A stretch of 64,000 nt of DNA from Canna indica (taxonomy: Eukaryota; Streptophyta; Magnoliopsida; Zingiberales; Cannaceae): NCBI GenBank assembly GCA_034359265.1, contig CP136890.1, forward strand, positions 28,252,501 to 28,316,500. The letters run 5' to 3'. This document shows, piece by piece, positions 1 to 11,439 of the stretch. A program made the translations under genes and the position numbers. The notes below the pieces were generated by a model, which was not told where the DNA came from, made no database searches, and was given only the letters and a program-made list of their open reading frames with translations. The stretch's first letter is position 1, and the number at the start of each line of letters is the position of its first letter.

Positions 1-1116
1 ACAAAATTCATATTTGTTAAACAAGATTAGCAAAACATCAATATCATATTTAAACAAGAATCAAGCTTCATGATCAAGAACCCTTGTCAAGAACACACAT
101 AGCATCAAGATCAAATCCTTATCTTTGTAAAACATGATTAATATCCAAAAATCACAGATTTAATTATGAGACATGCATTGACATTATAGGAACCTAAATT
201 GGTAAGCAATCCAAGGTATAGATCTCAAAAATAAACAAGAATCTCCTCTTAGGCATTTCATCAAGCACCTCGAGGGCACCCCTAGTTCCACATTGGCCGA
301 GCACCCTTAGGGTAGTCCTAGGGCTGTCGAGCTACAAAGGAGAAATCTCGGGTTTCCTCCCACAAGTCGACACAAGATTTTGGCGATCAAACACAAAAAT
401 CAATGGGAAACAATCAAGAACGTCACAATGCCCAAATCGGCTCAAGAACACAAGTGAAAACCCGAGAAAAGGAGGGGTAAAACCACTCACTTGATTAAGA
501 AGAAGAAATAGAAAGAACTTCCAAGTGGCGAGCTCCAAATCCGGCCTCAAAGGTGTGGCGGCTCCAAAAAACTCAAGGGGGCGGCTCGGCTCCAACCAAG
601 GGAAAGGGGCGCCGGCTTCAAGAGAGGGGAGAAGGTGCCGGCTTCAACCAAGCCGACGGCTTGGTCTCCAAGGAAAAGGGGAAGAAGGGGGGCTCGGCGG
701 CTTGGTGCTTGAGGGCGGCGGCTCCAAGGAAGGGGGAGAGGGGCGGCTCGGATCTTCTCTCCAAGAGAACTTGTACGACTGCAAAGGGGAGCCGCAAAGC
801 CAAGGAGGGGGGGTTTATACTCCCCTCCTCAAACCCTCAATCCACTAACACTTATCAAATCCGCATCTGCCTCAAGTCCGAATCCAACCCGCTAACCCAC
901 CTTAACTCAATTTAACTCCATGCTCCACATAAGCATCCAATCACATGCACACCTATGCCATGAAATTTAATAAATCAAGTACATAAAATATAAAATTCAT
1001 GATTTACTTATCTCGCACCGGACCATGAGTCGACTCGGCTCGACCTCGAACTAGCCCGCTAGGCTGGTAACACAAAACATATAACAAAAATTTAAAATAA
1101 TATCTCGAATATTACA
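1..1116 (-). mobile_element. Tekay-like gypsy LTR, right-hand part
   Basis: This stretch aligns by eye to the right half of the LTR at 3657-6404 and of the LTR at 39316-42006. Shared blocks are the 'cttaggcatttcatc' segment near 250, the purine-rich GGC-TCC region at 520-800, the TATA-type motif near 816, and the end 'tatctcgaatattaca' at 1101-1116. The LTR sense strand is minus, because in the copy at 39316 the primer-binding site and gag-pol lie on the minus strand. The left part lies outside the window, so a solo LTR and a full element cannot be told apart. Long reading frames at 525-915 are GC-rich LTR sequence rather than genes. Confidence 0.8.
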
Positions 1117-3179
1117 CTAAAGATAACAAAGTCAGACAAGGCATAAATAAAAAACGTCACATGTGTAAAATATCTTGTCAACTTAATCCATCATTTTGGA
1201 ATCCCGGATGCTACCACTTCTAGATACTTATAAGAACCAGAAAATGATATTTTCTTCATGAAACAAAATAATTCAACTATTAGACTCATCCAAAAGTGTC
1301 AACACTCTATTGGCTACACTCATAACCAAATTGCATTCCAGATAAACATTCTTCATTTCTGTCCTACGACATGCCATTTAGTGAAATGTGAGTATCAGTT
1401 TCAGAGTTTTGTCACGCAAAAGCTGTGCATTTTTTATTCCTCCACAATCGGTATAAAAAAAAATCAAACTTTCAAAATCAGTATCAATTTCATTATCGCT
1501 CCAGTTATTATGTAACTAGCACATTTTTGTCATCCAAAAGCTGTGCATTTTTTTGTGTTGTTGCTTTATTGCATTGGGTGAAATGTGAGTTTTTTTTAAA
1601 AAAAATCATAAATAGATTTTATAGCTGTTGAGGAAAAAAATAAAAGAAAAGAGATTTATATATGTTACTTCCGGTCTTCCACTCCCTGTATTGTCCAGAT
1701 TAATGTTCTTTGTTAATTGTCCAAATTAATAGCTAAATGATATAATGTGACACATTATCATTATATTGATGGTCTGAGATTCCTGTTATTAATATTAATT
1801 ATCTTGTATGCACATATTTAAATCTTTGGTGTTTAGATTCAACCATAAATTCCCATGAGACAACCGTATCGTTCATCCAATGCTATTGTATTTTTCTCTG
1901 TTGACTGAACTTTGTTTTGCATAGAGCATTAGTGCATGCCTTCCTTCTTCTTCTTACCTGTTAAGTGTGTCTCACCTGATAAACATGAAGTAACAAATAG
2001 TCCATAAAAGGTTTGTGAATGATCAAGCAAATGATTAATCGGGTATACATTTCTATTTAGCATCAGTCCTTACTCTGTTTGCCTTTTTGAGCAAAATAAC
2101 CAGTAGAAGGAGATTAAGAGAAGATTATTTAAGTAAGCAAGAGAGGGATTTAGATGGTACCCAGTTAGCAGATTTGAGCTTGATAAGTAGCGCCACAAAC
2201 TATATTTGATATCACATGAAAAGTATGACACAAGATGGTAGATAACCCCTATATTTAGCTACTCGAAATACACAATAAAAACTTCATTTAACTAAACGAA
2301 GAAGAGAAACGTGTTGGGATTGGCAGTCTTTTAAGACTAGAATGAAAAATAACTTTTTCATATATGGTGGCTTTTACTTGGAACCTGGAAGCAAGTAATT
2401 ACAATAATAAATTCCAAATACGAGTCCAACTTAAATTAAATATATTTGATGCAAATTTAACACATCATCGTCATCATCATCTTCTCTCTTTTATGCCTTC
2501 TTCTCTCTTTTCTGCCGATTTGTGCTTTTTAGCTTTTTTTTATTTTTCCTGTTCATCTGCACAATTTTATTCGAATGCATCCCTCTTCTTCTTCTTTCTT
2601 TTCTGCCGGTTTGTGCATTTTAGCTTTTTTATTTTTCCTGTTCATCGGTACAATTTTATTCGAATGCAAATTTACTATCAATAATGTAATGTCTTTTACA
2701 TTGAAACATGTGTTCTACTGTCTTCTTCGGTGCATTTGTCAATGAGGTGTGTAATTTTATATTTTTTCCTTGCATGCACAACATCTCTCTGTACTTTTTT
2801 TTTTTCTTCTTCTTTTCCCTTGTCATTGCCTCTCTTTTCTGCAAGTTTGTATTACATTAATGTTTAAGATAATCAATTTATATTTTTTAATTTCTTTCTT
2901 TTGTTAGTAGGATTGTCATTTTGTTATAAAGGTATAAATGAGAACAAGTGAGACACATACCAAACGTTTTATGTTAATTTAAGATTTTAAAAACAAGTTA
3001 TTCCATTTTATTAATTAACATCTTAAATTAAATAACAAAATTTTATTAATTAACTTATAATGTTAATTATTTTTAAAAGTTTTATAAGTAGTACTATTTT
3101 GATTATTAATAGATGATGTTAATTATTTTTTGTAATTAATAGATATATTTGATATTTATATGCTTATTTTCTTTTGCAG
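1117..3179. other. AT-rich sequence without a recognisable gene
   Basis: No coding frame with a recognisable domain was found. The stretch contains a degenerate duplication: 'aaagctgtgcattttt' occurs near 1420 and near 1538, each associated with 'gtgaaatgtgag' (1381, 1579). It also holds the tandem repeat listed at 2499-2669. It probably represents host sequence upstream of the RPA-like pseudogene, possibly with old decayed insertions. Confidence 0.5.
2499..2669. repeat. two-copy 91-bp tandem duplication
   Basis: The motif 'ttttctgccg' occurs at 2508 and 2599. Both copies continue with 'tttgtgc', a T-rich run, 'tatttttcctgttcatc' and 'acaattttattcgaatgca'. A much weaker third trace is at about 2831. 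Confidence 0.75.
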
Positions 3180-3645
3180 AAAAATGACATTATGGTATAC
3201 AGTTAGAAACTTACAAAGCGCAAAACGCAAACGGGGTGTTCGAGCATTGTTACACTTGGTTGGGTCAGGTTTCGTGCAAATATATTTGTTAAACTTTATT
3301 ATATTTACATTGTATTTAATTTATTTTAATTCTCTGGAAAAACTTATCTATCAACAACAAGTTCAACAAGAATTTATATTAATATCGAGGGAGTTGGAAG
3401 ACATTAGAAACACACTCAGGTAAGCAATACATACATTTTTTATATGTAAAGTTTATATTGTCCTACATCTTTGCATTCATTTTATATTGTTTCTAACATT
3501 ATTATAAAAATTTTCTTAGTGAAAATTATGATAATCAATCAATTGATGAGTTGAGATCAAACAAAGCCAAATGCCAAAAATCAATTGCAATCCACCAAGA
3601 AAAAAACATCAAATAATTGAAATGAAGTCCCTTACTAATTTTGAG
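3180..3645 (+). pseudogene. RPA70-like gene remnant, 5' part (OB-fold B end and linker)
   Basis: Remnant of a replication protein A large-subunit-like single-stranded-DNA-binding protein. In one frame, 3338-3405 reads as the end of an OB fold with the family signature LSTTSSTRIYIN, and the exon stops at a good donor, CAG|GTAAGC at 3420/3421. The next exon begins after TTCTTAG at 3519. It ends with IIEMKSLTNFE before a GTGAGA donor at 3646, matching the family's 'TI-EIKSLT-FE' linker. In-frame stops (one just before KLTKRK, one after GRH) and a frameshift in the second exon show it is not functional. It continues at 6471 and 10653, beyond two inserted LTRs. Such RPA-like genes are multicopy in plants and are sometimes carried by Helitrons; I saw no Helitron ends. 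Confidence 0.6.
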
Positions 3646-4332
3646 GTGAGACATCTTGTCACGCCTCAACTTAGTGTCACGTGACCGGCCATGGTATACG
3701 TGCCTATACCCTGCAGTCTATCTCATGCACATGCCAACTCGTAATAAATCATAGCGGAAAGAATAACAGATTTTATTATGAACGAGAAACCAAAACAAAT
3801 TCCATTTAAGAAGTAAGGTTTTAGCAAAATATTTAAAGTGCGGAAATAAATGAATCAAAGTTTAACAGTTTACTTTAACAAATGAATTCTGAATGAAAGA
3901 CATGAATGTCCCTAAGGGACTACAATTCTAAAATACTAAAACACATGTGTATGACAAATCTACTAAAGACTCGACTACGACCCCTAACTATGACTACTAT
4001 GAGATCAATGTGACTCCTCTGCCATCCAGCCGCGCCAAGTACTCCAGCCCACCTTATCGGGCAGGCTCTGCAAAAAAAAATAAAAATAAACAACGGGTGA
4101 GTTCAAAGAACTCAGTGAGCGGTTCTACCAACCCCCACCATAAAAATCAACCACGGAGATAAATGAATAAATGCCCCTGTCTCATACAGGGATAATGCAT
4201 CAAGTTGGATGACTAGCTAACAGGCCATCTGGCCATCACATGCCCAAAAGCAAACTAATTTACTTAGTAGTGAAGTACAACATGCCTCACCCTACTCGTG
4301 CCCTAATGCAACAAATCACACTCAAGGGTTAT

Positions 4333-4623
4333 GAGGATAATTGGGATTGACTCATCCAAGCTTATCCTATAATCGAACCCTTAAAAATAGTGCAGGAATA
4401 ATAAAGATTTGCCCATCTGAACTTATTCCTTAAATAAAAAAACTCAGGAACAATTGGGATTCGCTCATCCGAACTTGTTCCACAAGAAACACAAGAACAA
4501 TAGGGATTCGCCCATCCGAACTTGTTCCATAAATGACGTAGGAACAATCGGGATTCACTCATCCGAACTTGTTCAATAAATAATTGCAGGAATAATCGAG
4601 ATTCGCTCATCCGAACTTATTCC
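4333..4623. repeat. tandem hairpin-type repeats in the LTR
   Basis: About six to seven degenerate units of roughly 40 bp. Each starts near GGAACAA or GGAATAA and ends near TTGTTCC or TTATTCC, with 'gggattcgctcatccgaac' between, so each unit can fold back on itself. The same arrangement recurs in the related LTRs at about 39870-40190 and 42545-42840. Confidence 0.75.
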
Positions 4624-6050
4624 TTAAACACAAGTTTGGAATTTACCATCCAACCTTCCAGGTCAAGCCCGCAATCCGGCTCCTATCCGAGCTTCTCCAC
4701 CATTCGTAAAATATGGCGCTAACAAGACCTAAGTCAAGTGTCTCATACGGTGTCTTAGGGGTATCTTTACTGGGAAATGCTGCAACACTCTATGCCCGAT
4801 CGACGCCTAGATTCGTAATATCATCTACCCATGAGGTTTTATTTCATGCAGATAATTTATTTTGTTGGCTCTTAATAGATTATGCTGCACCTTGAATTTT
4901 AATTATATAATTAAAATTTCCATTGCCGAAATTAGGATTTTATTTTAGGGGTTTTATTTTTAGTTTACTGTTGGGCCAAACACTAGTGCACCCAAGGCGA
5001 ATTTGATTTCCAAAGTGTGTCCTATGTTTCCAGACTATATTTTCTGGTGAAATAATATATTACACGACTATGCTCAGTAAACCATACGCATTACAATAAA
5101 GATCATATCAGTCTTGAATTAACAATTTTAGCATAAAATTTCAGCAAGTTGAGTTTTCAGCATGACAAGGTATTAAATCCGAAAATCACAGTAATTAAAT
5201 CCCTAATTACCACCACAACAAATTTATAACATCATGATAAATCATGCAAAGATTAAATCATAATTTCTAAACCAAGATTTGCATGCATCCACACCATCCT
5301 TAAATCAAGATTTAAGCATCTAAACCAAGAACCTCAAACAAGAACATTCATGGCAACAATATTAAATCCTTTCACATGCAACATAGATTCTTATGCTAAA
5401 ATTTTTATATCTAGATTCAATCATGCATTAGCATCATAGGAAATTTGATTAAGGAAATAATCCATTGCTGAGATCTAAAAAAAATGTCAAGAACGTCTCT
5501 TAGGCATTTCATCTAATACCTTAAGGGCAACCCTATTTCCATCTTGGCTGAGCACCCCTAGGGTAGGGCTGCCGCACCACAAAGGGGGGAGTCTTTGGGC
5601 TCCTCTTTCATGGAAACACATGAAATCAACGTCAAAACATCAAGAACAACAAAGAATTCGACAAGAATTCCTAAATCTTAAACAACGGCTCAAGAACACA
5701 AAAAATCCAAGAAAAGGGGGAGGGAAGATTCACTCACTTGATTGGGGAGAATCGGCGGCCTCCGAATCCGGCCACAAGAGGGCGGCGGCGGTTCGGCTTG
5801 CAATGGCTCCAAGAAGCAAAGGGAAGGGGCTACGGCACCTACCAAGCCGGTGGCTTGGCTTCCAAGGGAAAGGAAGGAAGAGGGGGGGGGAGGGGGGGGG
5901 GGGAAGAGAGCTCGACTTGGCTCCTTCCTTCGGCAGCTGGCTCCAAGAGAGGGGGAGAGGGGCGGCGGCTCGACGGCTCCTCTCTCTCTCTCTCTCGGCA
6001 GCTTGTGCGGCTCCAATAGGGAGCCGTCTTGCCCTATGGAGGGGGGGGGG

Positions 6051-6064
6051 GGATTTTATAATCC
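6051..6064 (-). promoter_or_regulatory. LTR TATA-type element
   Basis: On the minus (sense) strand this reads GGATTATAAAATCC. It occurs at the same LTR position in the other copies: GTATAAACC near 816-826, GTATAAAACCC near 41667-41677, and ATTATAAAATT on the plus strand near 35168. The TATA lies only about 350 bp from the LTR's transcriptional 5' end, leaving roughly 2.3 kb for R plus U5. A transcription start was not demonstrated. Confidence 0.5.
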
Positions 6065-6470
6065 CTTCCCCACCTCATCCAAACCCTAACCTCTTTCTAA
6101 CCCACATCCGCCTCAAGCCCGAATTCAAATCCTCTAATTCCTCAACCCAAACTAACCCCATGCTAAATACAAGTATCAATCACATCCACACCCATACAAT
6201 ACAATTTAATGCCTCAAGCACACACATTAAAACAATTAAATAAATTTTTCTAAGCAGGAAAAGAAATCGTATAATTCATATTCCTACTTACTCGAGCTTT
6301 TAAGCTTGCACCGGATCATGATTCAACTCAGCTCGACCTCGGATCAGCCCGCTAGACTGGTAAAAATAAATAATAAAAATTATCATAATATCTCGGATAT
6401 TACACATCTACCTATTAATATATAATATTTTTTAAATATATAATTTATATCTCTTTGTATATATTACTAG

Positions 6471-6802
6471 ATTCAGGAAACAACTTTCACATTCGTAGCA
6501 AAAGTGATGTATATCGAAAATAAATTTGGATGGTGGTACATAGGTTGCCAAAAATGCAAAAAGAAATTATGGCAAGAAAATGATACATTTTTTTGTAATG
6601 GATGCAAAGAAAATTCAAGTTCCTCAATTGCAATGTATATATGTTTAACTTTCTATACTTCAATTTATTTAAGTTATTATCCATGTTTTATATATTATGT
6701 GACGTATGATGCACATACATAATAGAACTTCATGTAATCGATGAAGATTCTGAGACCACATTTGTAGTTATAGACAGCGAAAGTGAAAGACAACTGAACA
6801 TA
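6471..6802 (+). pseudogene. RPA70-like gene remnant, middle part (zinc-ribbon of the C-terminal DNA-binding domain)
   Basis: After the acceptor ATTACTAG at 6470 the reading frame gives TTFTFVAKVMYIENKFGWWY, then IGCQKCKKK and FFCNGC. This is the CX2C...CX2C zinc-binding segment of the RPA70 C-terminal domain (Rep_fac-A_C type), where 'WWY..C..C.KK' is the family signature. A likely intron (GTATAT near 6635 to ATAATAG near 6723) is followed by coding sequence (ELHVIDEDSETTFVVIDSES) up to 6802. There the coding sequence meets the next solo LTR and resumes in frame at 10653. The joining frame at the intron looks shifted by one. Confidence 0.7.
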
Positions 6803-7743
6803 TGTCACGCCCCGAATCAATGTACGCGTGATCGGCCAGGGTACGTGTCAGTACCCCGAAGCCTACCCTATGCACTAACCAACACAAGAGACTGACATCG
6901 AAAATCATAAACAAGTAATAGTACCAAACTTTATTAAATGATTGAAAATAGTTTAACCAAAACAAGTTCGGAGACATCACAAGTTTGAAAGTAAACATTT
7001 AAAAGTTTTCAAAGACACAATTCAATGTTTTACATAAAATAACACGGTGCATACACCGACTCTACTCAAACACGACTATGACTAATAACTGCCAGCTACG
7101 AGATCTGTACCCACATTTGCCCTCCTACGCGCCATGCCACCAAGTCATACATCACTGATCGGACTCGATAAAAGAAAAATAAATAAACCATGAGTTCACG
7201 AGGAACTCAGTGAGCGGTTCTTTCGAACCCCCACTTAAACCTCGCCAAGATAACACAAATAAGGAAATTTAATATGATCACACCACAAAGTTAACCAGTT
7301 TGCCAAGACAGAAGAATGGATGAACCGGCCTCTTGGGCCCTTATCCATTTCACTAGCTCGACCGTCAATGGCCTAAACTATATATGGAAGGTTCGGTTCT
7401 TCCCTCTACGTAACCAGGCCGGTCGGCCTACCTAAGACCAGCCCATAAGGGCTTCTCAAATAAGATCTTTCATGTCTCAGATTCGCCGACTAGGATGGCC
7501 ACTAGTATCAGGAATTCTCCGGGTTAGGGATAGCTAGTTCGACCCAACTCGGGTCTACCGTCAGTGTGGGCCACTGGCGAAATCTCAAGATCCTCTGCCA
7601 CTCGGGTCTAACACCTAGCGAGCCCGTTGGTGCAATCTCAAGACCCTATAAATCGATGAGTCGTGTGGTAGCCGTTCGGCTAATAACACTCCTCAGTAGA
7701 CCATCAACCACAACCAGAACTAGGTCGTGAAAGTTATACTGTG

Positions 7744-7856
7744 TGCCAACTGTGGGTAGCACAGTTGGTGGCAATATGTTGAACGTTGTCTAGAGATCTT
7801 GGGTTCGAACCCTAGTATGATCACATGTTGTGACTTTCTATCTTTGTTAAAAAAAA
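7744..7856 (+). mobile_element. tRNA-derived SINE, copy 1, 14-bp target duplication
   Basis: A short element with an RNA polymerase III A box (TAGCACAGTTGG, 7757-7768) and B box (GGTTCGAACCC, 7802-7812). It ends in an A-rich tail after 'tatctttgtt'. The direct repeat AAAGTTATACTGTG flanks it (7730-7743 and 7857-7870), as expected for LINE-mediated insertion. It sits within the 6803-10647 solo LTR. A diverged second copy is at 58125-58235. Confidence 0.88.
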
Positions 7857-8398
7857 AAAGTTATACTGTGTTTTGCTTACCGGGCATTGCCCATATCCGA
7901 CCCTTCCCCTAGGGTCACACTACTTCCCTAGGTGTAGAACCTAGTAAGTGTACCTTGTCTCTAGGTTAAGTATCACCACTAGGTACGAAACCATTCTTTC
8001 TAGGTTGATAGAACTTGCCGACTATAGATGAGTACTCGGCCTACCATTGTCAACAACACTTACCTATTTTAATCATGAGCAACAATTATTCACAAGATAG
8101 CCGAATGCAAGAGGAAAAGTTCCATTAGTAAAACCGATAAGGAACATGCAATATATACATAGCAACGATTGAATATAATATCTGACAATTAATGAAATCT
8201 TTCCTATAATTCGTATACCATAGCAAATGTATGCATTAGCAAGAACATTTCCAAAACCATGAAATTATAGATCATTAGTTGCAACAATCCCTAAGATGAA
8301 CAACAATCATATAAGCATGTAAGTATGAATCAAGATTTCATAACCCGAAACCAGTCATATAAATTCGAGCAGTCCACATCCTCCACCCTTGTCCCTTG

Positions 8399-9799
8399 TG
8401 TTGTGTGAAATCCGACACTAGAAGTGGGGGTTGAATAGTATCTGTCCCATTTTTCTATGTTTTCTTCTTACTCAATTTTAGCTTCACTTAATGCAATTGT
8501 TTCTTAATGGTGAATATGATCAAATATAAATAGCAATGATAAACAAGCAAATAAGAAATGCAAACAAGAGTAATTATAGTGGTTCAGCCAACTGCCTACT
8601 CCACTACCTTGGCTCATCACCAAGGATTTCTAACCACTACTTTATAGAATCTATGTTTCCCTTTGAATACACTGAGGACACTCTTCTCACCACTCTGAGA
8701 ACACCTCAATCCTATTCACCTAAGCAAAATACAATCCTATAAAGTCACCCTAAGTGTTTCCTAGCACACCTAGCAGCTATCTCAAATAGAAAACAAGTTT
8801 ACAATAAATGTCAAATACAAAGGAAAGGGCTTTAAGAATTCAAAATGAACCAAGGCTCCTTTCCACCACCTTCACGTCTCCAACTTGCAAGAAGATGGCT
8901 CTTTGAATTGCAGCAAGACTGAAGAAGCAGAGAATTAGTACCTGAAGTGAGTTATCGACGGAAGTAGAGGTCGCGTGCAGCAGTTCGCTCTTTTGAACGC
9001 TTAAGAAACTTCTTTAATTGCTCAATAAAAGTTCTAAGAAGAAGTAAAGAAGTTAGGTGAGGGGTATTTATTACCCCTCACTCGAACGACCTATTCAACG
9101 GTTAAAAAAATAGCCATTGAAGCCATTCGGTCGCTGGCCGGTCGATCGGTCGATCGACCGACTGATCGATCGGTCGATCGACCGACTGATCGATCGCCAA
9201 TGCGATCGCTGGCTATATGAGAGAGCTCGGTTGATTGACGGGTTGATCGGCTGACGAAAAAGTGTCGATCCCACATTCGATCGACCAGTTGGTCGACCGA
9301 ATCACTGGAGCCAGGGTTGCGCGATAGACTATCTCCAATCTGGTCGACCGACGCAGCCTTGAATGGCTACTGCCAAATTTTACCATCATTCGGTCGACTG
9401 ATCGATCGATCGAACGACTACTTAGCAGAATACTGCCTTGTTCGGTCGACCGACCGATCGACTGAACTCAAACTGAGGCTGACTTCTTCATGGATTTTTA
9501 CATGCCTTTTTTAATGGGTTTAGGTACCAAGTTTCAACTTGGATAACTTTACAATTTTGGCTTGGGATACACTTATCCTAGGGGTATATCACATGAATTC
9601 AACTTTATCTAAGCCCGAGCCTTTCTTCAACAATTTCTTCTTCCGTTTCTTTGACGACATTTTCTTTCATCTCGTTTGAACGGACTTGGCATGCTTATCG
9701 CAACCTCAACTTGAACTCAAAATTCCACGCTTGGATTAAATACATGTTTGTTATCATCCAAATTAAGATCGAGGCTTAAGAGAGACCCTTAAGCCAACA
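8399..9799. mobile_element. solo LTR nested in the 6803-10647 LTR, target duplication CCTTG
   Basis: Begins TGTTGTGTGAAATCC and ends AAGCCAACA, with the perfect 5-bp repeat CCTTG on both sides (8394-8398 and 9800-9804). Length is 1401 bp with TG...CA ends. No retroviral-type coding sequence is present. The ends (TGTTG...CAACA) suit a Ty1/copia-type LTR, but the superfamily is inferred only from this. It contains the GATC-rich repeat at 9118-9475. Confidence 0.88.
9118..9475. repeat. GATCG/GGTCGAC palindromic repeat cluster
   Basis: A run of short palindromic words (GGTCGATCGACC, CGATCGATCG, CGGTCGACCGA) in several clusters: 9128-9195, 9277-9300, 9338-9351, 9391-9420 and 9440-9463. Many can pair with each other. 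It lies wholly inside the nested LTR 8399-9799. Confidence 0.8.
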
Positions 9800-10253
9800 C
9801 CTTGCTCGGCCGACTCAAGTAGGGTGACCCCCTGTTCGGCCGAGCCCTCAAGCAAGGTGGGCATGGTTACAACGACTACGCAAACATCAAATCAAGAATC
9901 GAACATTTAACGAAATTTGATCGTATCTTGAGATGCAAGACGAGCGAGGAAATTTGGGGAAAATTTCGGCATGACCTTTCCCTTTTTTTCCTCGACTCGA
10001 CCAGCCCCTAAAATGCAAAATAATCACATTTTAAAACATAAAATCGCAGATGCATGAATCATTTAAGTTTTAATTCGAGAGAACACGTCGATCGGCAAAA
10101 CAACTTGCGGAGAAACCCGATTTCAAGATCTATAGGGTCGGCCACCCGCCTCCCTCCAAAATCTTATTAACCACTCACCTTGATCGAATCACGAGGCAGC
10201 CTCGATGAAGACGAGTTCCGATTTCCTTGAGCGTCGATGCGAACTCGACGCTG

Positions 10254-10258
<5 letters not shown>

Positions 10259-10295
<37 letters not shown>
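10259..10295. repeat. (CT)n microsatellite
   Basis: About 18 uninterrupted CT dinucleotides in the solo LTR. A CT/GA tract also occurs at the comparable place in the Tekay-like LTR (5981-5998), just downstream of the TATA motif in sense orientation. Confidence 0.95.
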
Positions 10296-10298
<3 letters not shown>

Positions 10299-10652
10299 CG
10301 GGCTGTGTGCGGCTCCAAGATGAGCCGCACGGCTCATGATGAGGGATTTTATTCCCTCATCCACTAATGACTCATTTGCCCCTCTAAATGACTTAGCCTC
10401 TACTCGACTCGATCCGAGTCCAATTCAAGCTCTGATTCTATCCGCATGCAATAGTCAAACTCAACTCTAATAAGACAACAAATGCATAAAAGGAAAAAAC
10501 CATTTACCCAAATTAAACTTCATCCTTTCATAGGTCGAGTTATACCTTCTACTCGAGGCGATTCCATGGCTCGACCCGATTAACCCCCGGTCCGGTGAGC
10601 TGCACCCAAAATAGATTTTTATATTAGGAAATTTTTTGGGTCATACAACATA

Positions 10653-11086
10653 TCATCTGAAGACTTACTTTCTTTAAATAGTAATGACATGAAAAAGAGT
10701 CCAAGTAAAATAGAAGCTCTTTGTGATAAAGAGTTTTTATTTACAATCAAAATTACTGATTATATTTCAAACAACAAAAAGAAATCTTCATTGTTTTGAA
10801 GGTTAATGACCATTTAGAAGGCCTACAACAAAATGATACAAATGTTGATCCGAATTTTCAAAACATCAATAGTACATCCAACAAAACATGTAAAGATGAA
10901 TAAATAAATCTTTTTATATATATTACTTTACATTTTAAATTGTATAACTTCTTTGTTCTGGAAATAAAGATAGGATTGGCCAATGAATCTCAACAAGAAG
11001 TTGAAGATAAATCTCAACATGAAGATTGTGTTACAAAAAAAATTAGAAAGAAGCCTCGGGAAGAGGAAAATTACTATGATATATGA
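10653..11086 (+). pseudogene. RPA70-like gene remnant, 3' part
   Basis: Directly after the second ACATA copy the frame interrupted at 6802 continues: SSEDLLSLNSND, then KIEALCDKEFLFTIKITDY. This matches the last OB-fold segment of RPA70 (family pattern 'L...L.gk.flFkvkv'). A one-base shift inside an A-rich run near 10790 moves the reading to VLKVNDHLEGLQ. A final exon from about 10970 is acidic then basic (QHEDCVTKKIRKKPREEEN) and ends at TGA 11084-11086. The frameshift and the two LTR insertions make the gene non-functional. Confidence 0.6.
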
Positions 11087-11439
11087 GAATGAAGAAAATG
11101 AAGATGATGATATTTAGGAGTTATCAAACAAAATTAACTTTCTTTAAACTTTGGACAATGTCAGGTATATGTGAATATTGCGAAATTTTTATGTGGTATA
11201 ATAGACAACTACCAGTAATTTATATATATTCAAATTCTCAATTTTACAAGCTTTTTCTTTTTTTTACAGTAATATATATATTCAAATTATCAATTTTACG
11301 GGTTTGCTATCAAACATATTTGCTTCTGTATATTAAATCATTGTAATGTCATCAATCTTTTCTCATCACTACTTTTTTAATATTTTATTAAAATTATAGT
11401 TGATTAAATATATTTTTACAACGCGCGGGTTCTAGACTA
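11087..11439. other. AT-rich stretch, no feature seen
   Basis: Low-complexity AT-rich sequence after the RPA-like remnant, with a short duplicated segment ('taatttatatatattcaaattctcaatttta' type, near 11216 and 11268). No gene or element end was recognised. Confidence 0.5.

Larger units (their letters stand above)
3657..6404 (-). mobile_element. solo LTR, Tekay/Del-like Ty3-gypsy, target duplication CATCT
   Basis: A 2748-bp solo LTR that begins TGTCACGCC and ends GGATATTACA. The 5-bp direct repeat CATCT lies immediately outside both ends (3652-3656 and 6405-6409). It matches the LTR at 39316-42006, which is attached to a primer site and gypsy gag-pol. No internal sequence remains, so it arose by recombination between two LTRs. 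It sits inside an intron of the RPA-like gene: removing it and one CATCT leaves an intron of 72 nt (3646-6470). Sense orientation is minus. Internal features are a hairpin-type tandem repeat (4333-4623), GC-rich purine tracts including long G runs at 5881-5904 and 6041-6053, a short TC repeat at 5981, and a TATA motif near 6054. Confidence 0.93.
6803..10647 (-). mobile_element. solo LTR (gypsy, related to the Tekay-like family), target duplication ACATA, with nested insertions
   Basis: Begins TGTCACGCCCC and ends TTGGGTCATACA, with the perfect 5-bp repeat ACATA on both sides (6798-6802 and 10648-10652). The first 60 bp and the block 'aactcagtgagcggttct' (about 7210) resemble the 3657-6404 LTR, so it belongs to a diverged subfamily. 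Its own sequence is about 2.3 kb. The remainder is a SINE (7744-7856) and another LTR (8399-9799) inserted into it. No gag-pol is present. It interrupts an exon of the RPA-like gene, and the frame is restored if the LTR plus one ACATA is removed. A probable TATA on the minus strand lies near 10341-10353. Confidence 0.93.

Noticed and set aside
5881..6053. G-quadruplex promoter element
   Set aside because: The G runs are real, but such homopolymer tracts vary among the LTR copies and nothing ties them to regulation; they are noted only as composition.
5620..6243. Open frame of 207 codons rich in Gly, Arg and Pro in the solo LTR
   Set aside because: It lies in the GC/purine-rich LTR block. The homologous blocks at 525-915, 35185-35484 and 41448-41762 are open in different frames with unrelated peptides, so the openness reflects composition rather than a gene.
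3180..11086. Helitron carrying the RPA-like gene
   Set aside because: No 5' TC end, no 3' CTRR with hairpin and no Rep/helicase motifs were found around the remnant, so the gene is described on its own.
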